A stretch of DNA of 64,000 nucleotides from an uncultured Lachnospiraceae bacterium (lineage in GTDB: Bacteria > Bacillota > Clostridia > Lachnospirales > Lachnospiraceae). The translations under genes and the position numbers were made by a program. This document shows, one piece after another, positions 1 to 9,182 of the stretch; the first letter of the stretch is position 1, and each line of letters opens with the position of its first letter. The notes beneath the pieces were generated by a model, which was given only the letters and a program-made list of their open reading frames with translations, searched no databases and was not told the DNA's origin. The DNA lies in the NCBI GenBank assembly GCA_947164605.1, contig CAMUXE010000006.1, forward strand, positions 62,001 to 126,000, given 5' to 3'.

Positions 1-285
1 TGAAAGTTTTTCCTTCTTTAAAACGATAAGGATGATTGATGCTACAAAGCAAAGAATGAAGAGGTACCACATAGCTGGTACACTGATGTTCATGTAGCTG
101 TATGCATCTGTAATGTCTTCTGTATTCTGAACGAATGGCATCATAGAGCCAATCATTGCAACTACGAGACCTATAATAGCGATTACCTTAAGGCTGCCTT
201 CTGGCTTATCATTAACTTTAGTGCCGCACTTAGGGCAAACCTTAGCGCGCTTAGGTAATTCTGTATTACAAGATTTGCACTGCAT
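1..285 (-). CDS. zinc-ribbon membrane protein (partial)
   Basis: The ATG is at 285 and the frame is open to the window edge, so the C-terminus is missing (95 codons seen). Cysteines at residues 3, 6, 17 and 20 form two CxxC knuckles typical of a small zinc ribbon. Two hydrophobic segments follow at about residues 32-52 and 69-90. Such ribbon-plus-helix proteins are common in Lachnospiraceae, but I cannot assign a function. It lies downstream of the solute-binding protein gene and is separated from it by a hairpin terminator, so it is probably an independent unit. Confidence 0.75.
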   Translation of the reverse strand, partial: MQCKSCNTELPKRAKVCPKCGTKVNDKPEGSLKVIAIIGLVVAMIGSMMPFVQNTEDITDAYSYMNISVPAMWYLFILCFVASIILIVLKKEKLS

Positions 286-341
286 TATTCTTTATACCCT
301 CTTTCCTAAAAATAATTAGTTTATTAGTAAACTAAAAATCA

Positions 342-380
342 GAATCCAGACCGGGCGCAAATGCACCCGGATGAGGATTC
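342..380 (-). terminator. terminator after the solute-binding protein gene
   Basis: Two nested stems: GAATCC (342-347) pairs with GGATTC (375-380), and an inner CCGGGcGC pairs with GCaCCCGG. On the minus strand the stem is followed by a short T-rich stretch (ATTTTTAG). It lies about 35 nt past the stop codon at 416. Confidence 0.7.
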
Positions 381-415
381 TTATTAAAAATATAATTATA
401 ACTGATTAGTTAAAA

Positions 416-1996
416 TTACTTATTTAAAGACTTGAGAACTTCCTGAACAAGAGCACCAACTCTGTCATTGTATGTCTTCATAGCCTGATCAACTGTCCAA
501 TCACCAAGAGCAACCTTAGAAATTGCCTCGTTACGAGCTGTGTTGATATCTGTGATATCAGCGCCGAGTGTCTCGTTCATTGGAAGTGGAACAGCAACTG
601 TAGAATTCTTAGCGAAGAACTCTGCATTAGTCTTAGTAACCTCTGTGATTGACTTCTCACCTGGATCTGAAGTCTTGAACTTTGTAAGAACAAGAGTTGG
701 ATCAATGTGGTTCTTTGTCATAAGAGTAGATGGCTTCTCTGGAGATGGAAGCATGTGGAACTCGCCTTCAGCGTATGTCTTAGACTTCTTGCCATCTGGA
801 TCATCAGCTAATGTAACTGTCTCAGCCTTTGTATCCCAGTGAGTACCCTTAGCACCGTACTCCCAAGCTGTCTGAACGTCGCCGCCATCAAGCATTGTGT
901 CGATGAAGTACTTGAAGATACCTTCTGGATTCTCTGCAGAAGCATTGATACACCAAGCTGGTGCAATACGCTCTACATATGTGCCAAGCTCCTTGATTGG
1001 GTTGATAGCAATAAGATTGTCATCAAGCTTCTTAGAAGCAAGGTTTGTCTTAAGTGTCTGTGCCCATGTACCTGCCCAGTATGTGAATACACCAGACTCT
1101 GTAGAAGCGTCTGTTGAGTAGAACTTGTTACGAGCATCTGTTGTCTTCTGACCAAGTGTAGCCTTATCGATAACGCCATCCTTAACAGCTGTCTGGATTC
1201 TCTGAAGAGCATCCTTCATTTCCTGCTGTGTGAAACCGTCAACGTACTTGCCTGTTGAATCCTGGTAGAATGTGTAGTTAGCCTTCTGATAGAACTCAGG
1301 AAGGTAGTTAGTATATGGAGCCTCTGTGCTGACGAAATCAGGAGCAGAGATTACATAGTGACCAGCTGCCTGAGCCATCTGCTTAAGGTAACCATAGTAT
1401 GTATTGAAGTCCATTGTTACGCCATCAACCTTTGATGCGTCAATGCCAGCCTTGTCAAGCCAAGCCTTCTTAATGTATGTGCAGCAACCATTACCACGGT
1501 ATGGAGAGAAACCATACATAGCCTTCTGGCCGTCTGAACCATTAACAAGAAGTGCGCTAAGAACGTTGTTAGCTGTTGAAATAAGTCTGCCTGAGTTCTT
1601 TGTCTCTGATCCATCCCATGCAGATGTCATGTTCCAAAGGAAACCATTTGAAGCATAAAGTGCATAGTAATCAGATGAAAGAAGAACTACGTCTGGCTGA
1701 TCATTACCGTTGAATGCGTTAGCTACTGCATCATAGTAACCAGAGTGATCAGGACGTACCCAATTGATATCAAGGCCTGTAAGAGTACCAAGATAATTGT
1801 AGAACTCCTTACCACCATTAGACTCAGAAACGACTGTGTTATCAACCATTACTGTGAACTTTCCTGGCTTTGTTACTTCTTTCTTCTCGTTTGATGTGCT
1901 CTTTGTTGTGCTTGTTGAAGATCCGCAAGCAACAAGGCTCATTACTGATGTAAGTGTAAGACCTACAGCAGTAAGCTTCTTAACTGTGTTTTTCAT
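416..1996 (-). CDS. extracellular solute-binding lipoprotein, sugar ABC type
   Basis: 526 residues. A lysine-rich start, hydrophobic core and LVAC lipobox (Cys24) mark a lipoprotein signal peptide, followed by a Ser/Thr linker and a long mature domain of the SBP_bac_1/LplA-like class that binds oligosaccharides or aldouronates. A strong AGGAGG lies just before the ATG. No permease or ATPase genes are next to it: yigZ lies upstream and an unrelated zinc-ribbon protein downstream. Its partner transporter must therefore be elsewhere, or the protein is an orphan receptor. The ligand cannot be read from the sequence; a pectin- or plant-derived sugar would fit the pectate lyase in this window but is a guess. 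Confidence 0.85.
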   Translation of the reverse strand: MKNTVKKLTAVGLTLTSVMSLVACGSSTSTTKSTSNEKKEVTKPGKFTVMVDNTVVSESNGGKEFYNYLGTLTGLDINWVRPDHSGYYDAVANAFNGNDQPDVVLLSSDYYALYASNGFLWNMTSAWDGSETKNSGRLISTANNVLSALLVNGSDGQKAMYGFSPYRGNGCCTYIKKAWLDKAGIDASKVDGVTMDFNTYYGYLKQMAQAAGHYVISAPDFVSTEAPYTNYLPEFYQKANYTFYQDSTGKYVDGFTQQEMKDALQRIQTAVKDGVIDKATLGQKTTDARNKFYSTDASTESGVFTYWAGTWAQTLKTNLASKKLDDNLIAINPIKELGTYVERIAPAWCINASAENPEGIFKYFIDTMLDGGDVQTAWEYGAKGTHWDTKAETVTLADDPDGKKSKTYAEGEFHMLPSPEKPSTLMTKNHIDPTLVLTKFKTSDPGEKSITEVTKTNAEFFAKNSTVAVPLPMNETLGADITDINTARNEAISKVALGDWTVDQAMKTYNDRVGALVQEVLKSLNK

Positions 1997-2023
1997 AAAA
2001 GAATAAACCCTCCTTTTGGTCTA

Positions 2024-2089
2024 TGGGATGTATCCCACGCTCAAATTTATTAACATGGATATAATAGCATTTTTGTTAGTTTTTAACAA
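2024..2089 (-). promoter_or_regulatory. promoter and operator-like palindrome of the solute-binding protein gene
   Basis: On the minus strand TTGTTA (2084-2089) is followed after 17 nt by TATTAT (2061-2066), a good sigma-A promoter. Downstream of it, in the untranslated leader, lies a palindrome TGGGAT-gt-ATCCCA (2024-2037), placed where a repressor could bind just after the transcription start. The regulator is unknown. Confidence 0.6.
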
Positions 2090-2363
2090 GGGTTTCTTGA
2101 ACTTTTCTTGTTTTTTTTTTGTACACTTTGTAAACATGGCTCAAATACTGGCCTTAAGCCCATGCAATGCAAAGGCGCATTTTGTCATTTTTTACTATTT
2201 TCATAGTTTTTCTGTACTTTTTATTCCCTTTTTCCTAAGTTTTTTTATGTGTATTTTGCACTATTTACATTTTTCTTCCAATTAACTTTTATATAAAACT
2301 AACAATTTATGACGTTTTTTACTTATATTTCTGACTTCTTTTGTAAGTTTTTTCATTTATAAC
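2090..2363. other. AT-rich gap, no gene seen
   Basis: Very T-rich intergenic DNA between the promoter of the solute-binding protein gene and the 3' end of yigZ. An open frame on the plus strand here is made of T-tract codons, with no ribosome site or recognisable protein. I see no convincing terminator or RNA in it. Confidence 0.5.
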
Positions 2364-3017
2364 TCAAGTGAGCTTATAAATTTTATCGCTTTGTACATAA
2401 TACACAAGAGCCTTTTTCTCCTTGATTATCTCAGCACCAGCGTAGGCTTCTCTTACCTTTCTCTCGAAGTCCAGGGCGTGTTCTGTGTCAATCGCTGCGC
2501 TCATTTCAACATTCTGACCATACTCTGTAGCAATTATCTGCCCCTGACAGCCTTCTATCAGCTTCTTAAATGTTGAATATCCACTGTAATCAAGTTCAGC
2601 CTTAAACTCATATCCCCCTTGCAAAGTGACAAATTCAGCATTTTCAAGAGCTTCCTTTGCAGCTCCCTGATAAGCCCTCACAAGTCCTCCAGTACCTAAT
2701 AAAGTTCCTCCAAAATACCTGGTCACAACAATCATAGTATTTACTGCATTCATGCCTAACAGTAGATCTAACATTGGTCTGCCCGCTGTTCCCTGTGGTT
2801 CTCCATCATCTGATGCCTTCAAGGTCTGTCCCTTGTCTGAGAATTCAGGATGATATATATAAGAAAAGCAATGATGCTTGGCATCAAAGTATTTTTTTCT
2901 TATGGCATTAACTTTTTCCAAAGCATCTTCCTCGCTGTCAATCTTTGTCACATAGGCTATAAACCTGGACTTCTTCTCAACAAGCTCCCCATTTCCTTCT
3001 TTAATACAATAATTCAA
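2364..3017 (-). CDS. yigZ: YigZ/IMPACT family protein
   Basis: 217 residues, the usual length of the family. The N-terminal domain has the KSRFIAYV start, the HHCFSYIY block, the DDGEPQGTAG motif and the TRYFGGTLLGTGGLVRAY block that define UPF0029/IMPACT-N. A smaller ferredoxin-like C-terminal domain follows. Eukaryotic relatives act on the translational stress kinase Gcn2; the bacterial role is not established. It is a single gene, divergent from the PBP1 gene, with about 145 nt between the starts. Confidence 0.9.
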   Translation of the reverse strand: MNYCIKEGNGELVEKKSRFIAYVTKIDSEEDALEKVNAIRKKYFDAKHHCFSYIYHPEFSDKGQTLKASDDGEPQGTAGRPMLDLLLGMNAVNTMIVVTRYFGGTLLGTGGLVRAYQGAAKEALENAEFVTLQGGYEFKAELDYSGYSTFKKLIEGCQGQIIATEYGQNVEMSAAIDTEHALDFERKVREAYAGAEIIKEKKALVYYVQSDKIYKLT

Positions 3018-3042
3018 AACATTTACCTCTAAAACATACTAT

Positions 3043-3072
3043 TTGCACTTATTATCGCAAATATGGTAAAAT
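3043..3072 (+). promoter_or_regulatory. promoter of the PBP1 gene
   Basis: TTGCAC (3043-3048), 18 nt, TAAAAT (3067-3072). About 90 nt of leader follow, including a small hairpin TCCGC-cta-GCGGA, before the AAGGGAG ribosome site and the ATG at 3163. Confidence 0.5.
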
Positions 3073-3162
3073 TGAGCAACAGTTTATTAGCTGTTAAAGT
3101 CCGCCTAGCGGAAGAGTCTTTATCTATAAGACATAAAAATTGAATATATAAGGGAGTAAATT

Positions 3163-5835
3163 ATGAATTACGGGAAAAACAGCATTATCAAAAAAAAGAA
3201 AATGCTAAATTCCACCGGCACCAAACTTGGTACCAAAGCTGGAATCTTTTCAATAAAGCTCTTTTTTATCGCTATTGTAGCACTTATTGTATCAGGCGCT
3301 TGTCTGGGTCTTGGAGCAATCCAGGGCATCATAGCTTCAGCGCCAGATGCTTCAACCATTGACGTTTCGCCAACCGGTTTTGCTACTAAAATATACGATA
3401 ATAATGGCGAAGAGATCCAGATGCTTGCAACTACTGGTTCTAACAGAACTTCTGTCAGCCTTGATCAAATCCCAGAAGATCTTCAGCATGCTTTTATAGC
3501 TATCGAGGATGAGCGTTTCTACGAGCACAACGGTATTGATATGAAAGGTATCTTCAGAGCTGCCGCTATCACCTTTTCAAAAGGTCGCCTCTCTCAAGGT
3601 GCTTCAACTATCTCTCAGCAGCTATTAAAGAATAACTACTTTAATGCTTATAATGAGACTACAATCCAGAAGATTAAGAGAAAGATTCAGGAACAGTATC
3701 TGGCCGTTAAGCTTGAGACTGTTATGACTAAACAGGAGATTCTTGAGGATTACCTCAACTCAATCAACCTCGGAAATGGCTACTACGGTGTTCAATCCGC
3801 AGCCACTGGCTATTTCGAAAAAGATGTATCTGAATTGAGCTTGAGCGAGTGTGCTGTTATTGCTTCAATCACACAGAATCCCACAAAATATAATCCTGCT
3901 AAAAACCCAGAAGACAATCAGATCCGTGAACGTTCTGTTCTAGATCACATGCTTACTCAGGGTTATATCACTCAGGATGAGTACGAAGAAGCTAAAGCTG
4001 ACAATGTCTATGACAGAGTTATAGGTGCAGACCTTCAGCTTGCAGGTTCTACATATTCATATTTTGTAGATGCACTGATTGATCAGATATATGACGATTT
4101 AAGAGAGCAATATGGTTATACCGACTCACAGGTCAATAACCTGATTTACAAGGGTGGTTTGAAGATCAACTCAACACAGGATATGAGGATGCAGGAAATT
4201 GCTGACAAAGTCATCAATGATCCAGATTACTATCCATCATCTACAGAATTTTCTATCTACTACACACTTGTGTTAAAGGACACTCACGGTGATTTAAAAT
4301 CTTATTACCAGACCGGCTTGCAGGACTACTTCAAGAGAGAATTGGGCATGTCAGATTTCACCCTGACCTTCAGTGATCAGGATGAAGCCAATGAATATAT
4401 AGACAAATACAAAGAACACCTCACAGCTGATGGCAGCGAGGTCGTCCACGAATCTGTCAACTATATCATGGAACCTCAGATGTCTCTTTCAATAATGGAC
4501 CAGCATACAGGCCAGGTTAAGGTTCTTGTAGGTGGCCGAGGCGAAAAGACCGGCAACAGAACCATGAATCGTGCAACTGACACCTTAAGACAGCCAGGTT
4601 CTTCAATTAAGCCTTTGGCAGATTATGGTCCAGCACTCGACACTGGTGCCATAACACTTGCAACAGCAATAGACGATGCACCATTCTATTACTCAGGAGA
4701 TGAAGCCAAGCTCGTAAAGAACTACTTCGTCGGCGAGTACAGAGGTATGATGTCAGTTCGTCAAGCTCTTACATTGAGCCAAAATGTTCCAGCAGTAAAA
4801 ACTCTTACCATGATAACTCCAAGAGTTGGTTTCAACTACTTAGAGAAATTTGGTATCAGTACTCTTCTTTCACCTGAAGAATCCACTAACGGATTGAGCG
4901 ATATGGTCCAGTCTTTAGCGCTGGGTGGTCTCACTTACGGTGTTAAGAATATAGAAATGTGTGCAGCTTATGCCACTATCGCAAACAAGGGCGTCTACAC
5001 AAAGCCAATCTACTACACTACTGTAGAGACAAGCAGCGGCGAAATTCTTCTCGACAACAGAGAACTGACAACCCACCGCGTCATGAAAGAAAGCAGTGCA
5101 TGGCTCTTAACCAATGCACTTGAATCTGTTACAGCAGTCGGTACAGGTGAGACAACAGTACTTGACAACCAGCCTACCGCAGGTAAGACAGGTACAACAC
5201 AGAATGTTACAGATAAGTGGTTCTGTGGATACACACCATACCTAACTTGTGCCATCTGGCTTGGCTATGATGACAACTCTAAGGAATTGCCTAACTACAT
5301 CAACCACAGACTCATGTGGCACAATATCATGCAGGATATTCACAACGATTATGAAACAGGTTCCTTCGAAAAACCTGACGATATAGTCGAGATGACTGTA
5401 TGTAAGCAATCAGGTCTTCTTATGACAGATCTTTGTAGCCAGGACCCAAGAGGTGATCAGGCTGTAACTGAGTACTTCGCCGCGGACAATGTTCCAACCA
5501 AGGAATGTGACCGACATGTCAAAGTTACTATGTGCCTTGACTCTGATAAGGTAGCAGGCCCAGGTTGTACCAACACTGCAACAGGAGTCCTCATAAGAAA
5601 AGAAACTCCAAGCAAAGCTGTCACCGAAGGCGATGAGCACTATACAACTTGGGATGCGGCTTACAGCATTACAGATCAAGAGTTAACTGAAGTCTGCACA
5701 GAACATGCAAACGGTGGCGGAAGCACTAAAAACCCTGCCACATCGACCACAAAAGAGACAGCTAAGGCTACTGAATCGACCACAAAAGCCGCTTCAACTA
5801 CAAAGGCAGCCTCGACTACCAAGAAGAGCAACTGA
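3163..5835 (+). CDS. class A penicillin-binding protein (PBP1a type)
   Basis: 890 residues. A short basic cytoplasmic tail and one transmembrane helix (about 31-57) are followed by a GT51 glycosyltransferase: AIEDERFYEH with catalytic Glu near 115, GASTISQQLLKN, and a NxxxxGxGYYGVQSAA block. The transpeptidase has SxxK at Ser480-Lys483, SQN at 539-541 and KTG at 675-677. Both activities therefore look intact: the enzyme polymerises lipid II and cross-links peptidoglycan outside the membrane. The last 40 or so residues are a low-complexity Thr/Ser/Lys/Ala tail, presumably a wall-embedded spacer. It is one of only two plus-strand genes here and is monocistronic, with its own promoter and terminator. 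Confidence 0.95.
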   Translation: MNYGKNSIIKKKKMLNSTGTKLGTKAGIFSIKLFFIAIVALIVSGACLGLGAIQGIIASAPDASTIDVSPTGFATKIYDNNGEEIQMLATTGSNRTSVSLDQIPEDLQHAFIAIEDERFYEHNGIDMKGIFRAAAITFSKGRLSQGASTISQQLLKNNYFNAYNETTIQKIKRKIQEQYLAVKLETVMTKQEILEDYLNSINLGNGYYGVQSAATGYFEKDVSELSLSECAVIASITQNPTKYNPAKNPEDNQIRERSVLDHMLTQGYITQDEYEEAKADNVYDRVIGADLQLAGSTYSYFVDALIDQIYDDLREQYGYTDSQVNNLIYKGGLKINSTQDMRMQEIADKVINDPDYYPSSTEFSIYYTLVLKDTHGDLKSYYQTGLQDYFKRELGMSDFTLTFSDQDEANEYIDKYKEHLTADGSEVVHESVNYIMEPQMSLSIMDQHTGQVKVLVGGRGEKTGNRTMNRATDTLRQPGSSIKPLADYGPALDTGAITLATAIDDAPFYYSGDEAKLVKNYFVGEYRGMMSVRQALTLSQNVPAVKTLTMITPRVGFNYLEKFGISTLLSPEESTNGLSDMVQSLALGGLTYGVKNIEMCAAYATIANKGVYTKPIYYTTVETSSGEILLDNRELTTHRVMKESSAWLLTNALESVTAVGTGETTVLDNQPTAGKTGTTQNVTDKWFCGYTPYLTCAIWLGYDDNSKELPNYINHRLMWHNIMQDIHNDYETGSFEKPDDIVEMTVCKQSGLLMTDLCSQDPRGDQAVTEYFAADNVPTKECDRHVKVTMCLDSDKVAGPGCTNTATGVLIRKETPSKAVTEGDEHYTTWDAAYSITDQELTEVCTEHANGGGSTKNPATSTTKETAKATESTTKAASTTKAASTTKKSN

Positions 5836-5910
5836 TTTGATCTTTAGATGAATTTTCTCTTCTTGAAGAAATTCAATTTCATATTTGTTTTTCAATGTTT
5901 GAATAAAAAA

Positions 5911-5936
5911 ATGCGAGAAGCCTGAGCTTCTCGCAT
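5911..5936. terminator. bidirectional terminator between PBP1 and the TPR gene
   Basis: Perfect 11-bp stem, ATGCGAGAAGC (5911-5921) with GCTTCTCGCAT (5926-5936), loop CTGA, an A-tract on the left and a T-tract on the right, so it can serve both convergent genes. Confidence 0.9.
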
Positions 5937-5943
5937 TTTTTAG

Positions 5944-5989
5944 TTAAGCATTTTTAGTTAAGCATTTTTTAAGCATTTTTTTAAGCATT
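5944..5989. repeat. short tandem repeat TTAAGCATTTTT
   Basis: Four copies of a 12-nt unit (the last one truncated) follow the terminator directly, at 5944, 5958, 5969 and 5981. They are probably slippage-derived intergenic sequence; no function is visible. Confidence 0.7.
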
Positions 5990-6052
5990 CTACTAATCTT
6001 TTTTGATCATTATTTTATCATTTAGGTTGCTTATTCACTATCAGCTATTCTC

Positions 6053-7450
6053 TTAATTATGAGAGTCAAGGAAATTCTGGGCTTCAGCCACATAAGCACT
6101 CTCCTTGAATTCATCTGTAATTATCTTATAAAACTTCTTAGCATTATCGGTGTCCTGCAAAGCTACATAAGACTTTGCAATATTGTAAACCGCATCAACC
6201 TTGGTCTTATCAAGTTTATAAGCCTTGTTAAGATTCTCTATTGCCTTGGCAAAATCTCCTGTATAGAAGGCAGCCATGCCCTGATCATAGAAAGAATTTG
6301 CCGCATTGAGAGATACCGCGCCTGAAATTGTATTGTAGAGTTTCTTGGCATCATCGCCAGGCAACTGACTCACATCAATGTCAATCAAGGCCTCTGCTGC
6401 TGCATTAGGATCATTTGCAATAAAGAGATCTGCAGACTTAATCAGTGAAATCAAGAGTTTATTGCTGCCCGAATCAGAGCTAAGTTGCTTAATCTTCTCA
6501 TTGAGAGAATCCCTGTCAGCCTTCACTTCTTTTAGCTCACCCTCCAGATTTTCAAGTTCCGAATTGCTTGAGGCAAGCTTCTCACTGTACTGCTGAATAC
6601 TTGAATTGTACTCTTCAGAGTTTCCTCTGTTTTTTGCAGGTATTATCAAGAACCAAACCAGGGCTGCACCGATAAGAACGCCTACCAAAACATTGATAAT
6701 GGTGATAGCTCCGTTGCTAGGCTCCCTGTATGTTGATTTAGGAATGATTACATCATTTCCGCTGAGCGGCTTATTGTCAAGTACAGCCTTCTTTTCTTCC
6801 TCTCTGACCTCTTTTTTCTTCTTCTTCTGAGTTCTAAAATCGATTTCATTGAGGTATTTCTGAGCCAAAGGATTGGACCTGTCAATCTTTTGCACAGCAA
6901 TCAAAAGCTTCTTAGCTCTCACATACTCCTTATTTCTCATATAGATAAGGGCCAAGAGCTCATATGCTCTTAAGAGCTTAGGATTCTTATCTATAACCTT
7001 TTTAAGCTGAATATTGGCCAAATCAAAGTTTTTCTCTTTTGCATATTTAAGGGAGATATTGTAATTCTTGACAGAATTAGCAATCTCTTCAAATCTTCCA
7101 GGATTATCCTGAACTTCCTTAATGTACTTGCCAGCGATATTTTTATCTTTGACAATATTGTTGCTTATAACCCATTCAGACAAGGCACTCACGATATCTC
7201 CAACCTCGTGGTAGACAAGGCCCAGGAGATTATGAGCATCTATATTATCCCTGTCAAGTATAACTGCCAGCTTCAAGCTTTCAATAGCACTGGTGAGCTC
7301 TCTCTTTTCAGCCCTTGCTAATCCAAGATTGTAGAACTGGATTGATGCAAGTTTGGCCTTCTTATAATAAGATACATCCGCTCCGCATTTAGGACAAATA
7401 TCTGAGCTGTTTAGTTCAGCCCCACACTCATAACATCTCAATTGAATCAC
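6053..7450 (-). CDS. zinc-ribbon, TPR and coiled-coil membrane protein
   Basis: 465 residues starting at GTG. Cys6, Cys9, Cys19 and Cys22 form an N-terminal zinc ribbon. TPR-like helical repeats cover about 30-105 and 140-205, a very basic/acidic stretch follows (208-222), then one transmembrane helix (about 248-272), a coiled coil (about 285-325) and further TPRs to the C-terminus (385-462). The ribbon and first TPRs would face the cytoplasm and the second set the outside, as in protein-interaction scaffolds. The GTG overlaps the stop codon of the upstream 49-residue gene (GTGA), so the two are translationally coupled. No specific function is recognised. Confidence 0.8.
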   Translation of the reverse strand: MIQLRCYECGAELNSSDICPKCGADVSYYKKAKLASIQFYNLGLARAEKRELTSAIESLKLAVILDRDNIDAHNLLGLVYHEVGDIVSALSEWVISNNIVKDKNIAGKYIKEVQDNPGRFEEIANSVKNYNISLKYAKEKNFDLANIQLKKVIDKNPKLLRAYELLALIYMRNKEYVRAKKLLIAVQKIDRSNPLAQKYLNEIDFRTQKKKKKEVREEEKKAVLDNKPLSGNDVIIPKSTYREPSNGAITIINVLVGVLIGAALVWFLIIPAKNRGNSEEYNSSIQQYSEKLASSNSELENLEGELKEVKADRDSLNEKIKQLSSDSGSNKLLISLIKSADLFIANDPNAAAEALIDIDVSQLPGDDAKKLYNTISGAVSLNAANSFYDQGMAAFYTGDFAKAIENLNKAYKLDKTKVDAVYNIAKSYVALQDTDNAKKFYKIITDEFKESAYVAEAQNFLDSHN

Positions 7451-7596
7451 CTCTTGCTCTTCTTATCTTTGCTCTCAAGAATAGCATTGATCAATTCTGT
7501 AAGGTCAGGAATGTCATTGTTATATATTGCGCTCTCAGCGTCATCAACCTCTGTATAAGGCTTAAATTTCTTGATTTCTTCATCAAAATCTATCAT
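7447..7596 (-). CDS. 49-residue acidic microprotein
   Basis: ATG at 7596 with AAAGGA six nt upstream; the TGA at 7449-7447 overlaps the GTG start of the TPR gene by 4 nt. The product begins MIDFDEEIKKFKPY, is rich in Asp and Glu in its first two thirds and ends in a Lys/Arg cluster (SKDKKSKR). It has no transmembrane segment or cysteine. The ribosome site, tight coupling and shared strand support a real gene; the function is unknown. It may be a partner or regulator of the scaffold encoded next to it. Confidence 0.65.
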   Translation of the reverse strand: MIDFDEEIKKFKPYTEVDDAESAIYNNDIPDLTELINAILESKDKKSKR

Positions 7597-7703
7597 GTCA
7601 AATCCTTTCATCCAAGCCAGGCATATGCCGGCAGTAATAAAGTAAAAATCACTTAAGTATAATAACGATTGCTAGCAAAAAAATCAATCTCAATATGGTC
7701 CAT

Positions 7704-9182
7704 TCAAGATATTTTGATAATTTTCCTAGCCTCGTGTTCAATTTTAACCACAAGCCTTGGATTTATCAAAACTTCAATACAGGCCCCTTCCTTGGCACTC
7801 GCATTGTCAAATGCTGAATAATCTTCACTGTCATTGACTTCCTTAAGCACACTCTCTATAAGAATTCTATCCTGAATTGAATATTCACAGACAACCTTAT
7901 CGCAGATGTCTTCGCCGATATCAAGCTTATAAAAAAAGGCTATCCAGCTGTTATGAAGGGCCGTGACTCTTTCCCTTCTCTCAGGCTCAATCTCAGCCAG
8001 AGCTGTCTTAAGTCTAAAGTCAATCTGCCTGCTCGTCTCCTCTTCCTTTTCGAAGGACAGAGCCAGCTCCCTAAGCCTTTTTTGTTTGGAATCAATGAGT
8101 TTTTCGAGCTCATCGTGCTTCTTTTCCAGTTCATCCTCAGACCTGGCAAATGAAGAACCAGCCACCAAGCCCTCCTTTTCAAGCTCATCTATCTCAAGCC
8201 TTGCCTCTTCTAATTCCTGCCCCAAGTCAGCAATAAGACCGTCAAGTTCATCCTTCTTTTTTTCATTCTTATCCAACTCAGCCTCTATATCCTTGCATCT
8301 GGCAAGAGCAGCCTGAAAATTCTTAAGTCTCTTATTCTCATCAACTCTGGCTTCTATAGCTACATAAGAAGGCAGGAGTCTCTTATCAATGCCAAAGCCC
8401 TCTGTCTGCTCAAATCGAACCCTGTAGATCAAATTAGCCATAAGCGACCTGCTAAAAGCCCTTATCTTCAAAGGCGAGTACAAGGCTGTCTCAGCACATG
8501 TTTTTTCCTTATCAAAAACTTCCAGACCAAGTATAGTGACAGCATGTCCTATATAAGTTATACCCTTTTCCAGTCTGAATATGCGGCTTATGCATGGGCC
8601 TGAGAATTCCTTGGGAAAAAGCCTCCTAGCCAGTTCCCTTTTAATATCCATGTCCAAATTATCAAGCTGCTTTTGAAAATAAGTATCCCAAGCCTTAATC
8701 TCTGCCTGACTTTGATTTACAAAGCGCCTGTGAAGAGTCAAGAGAAAGTCCTTATTGTAGAGGCTTGCAATTTCATCAAGTCTGCTCGAAAAAGGTAATC
8801 TCTCATCAATGCCGTAATATCTCGCAGCCTCGCATGAAACCTTGTTCAGAAGCTTAATCCATGAAATATCCTCATCTTCTCTTAACTGACAAGCCCTCAT
8901 CAATTCGACCTTCAAAGCCCTATCGAGTTCTGGCCTTGAAAGTCCTGTCATTTTAAAAATTTCTTTTTCTATATCGTCTCTTATGTCATCCTGCCCCTTG
9001 GCAAATGGTTTTTTTATACCAACTGACTCGGCCAGCCCATCGGTCATATTAAGAATGCTCCCTAAGAACTTGCCAGTAGCATGTTTAACGGCATTTCCTA
9101 TACCCACAACCCTAAACTGTGCTATCAGGGCCTTGATGTCATCATCAGATAACTTTTTTAATCCAACTAATAAAGTAGCCAT
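7704..9182 (-). CDS. unrecognised coiled-coil protein
   Basis: 492 residues with no signal peptide or membrane segment. The N-terminal half (1-280) is mixed alpha-helical, with no motif that I can name. Residues about 285-415 are a strongly charged coiled coil rich in Glu, Lys and Leu. The last 75 residues are globular and end in a beta-like stretch (LVVKIEHEARKII). A GCGAGG ribosome site lies 6-10 nt before the ATG, and an extended -10 (TGTTATAAT) 40 nt upstream suggests its own promoter. Downstream come the 49-residue microprotein and the TPR scaffold, all on one strand. I do not recognise the family. Confidence 0.75.
   Translation of the reverse strand: MATLLVGLKKLSDDDIKALIAQFRVVGIGNAVKHATGKFLGSILNMTDGLAESVGIKKPFAKGQDDIRDDIEKEIFKMTGLSRPELDRALKVELMRACQLREDEDISWIKLLNKVSCEAARYYGIDERLPFSSRLDEIASLYNKDFLLTLHRRFVNQSQAEIKAWDTYFQKQLDNLDMDIKRELARRLFPKEFSGPCISRIFRLEKGITYIGHAVTILGLEVFDKEKTCAETALYSPLKIRAFSRSLMANLIYRVRFEQTEGFGIDKRLLPSYVAIEARVDENKRLKNFQAALARCKDIEAELDKNEKKKDELDGLIADLGQELEEARLEIDELEKEGLVAGSSFARSEDELEKKHDELEKLIDSKQKRLRELALSFEKEEETSRQIDFRLKTALAEIEPERRERVTALHNSWIAFFYKLDIGEDICDKVVCEYSIQDRILIESVLKEVNDSEDYSAFDNASAKEGACIEVLINPRLVVKIEHEARKIIKIS

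Noticed and set aside
1997..2363. Plus-strand frame of 89 codons at 2016-2285
   Set aside because: T-tract-derived Phe/Leu-rich sequence on the opposite strand to the promoter of the solute-binding protein; no ribosome site.
7963..8316. Plus-strand frame of 117 codons, Ser/Leu-rich
   Set aside because: It is the antisense of the coiled-coil region of the 492-residue protein; Glu/Lys codons read backwards give Ser/Phe/Leu. No ribosome site.
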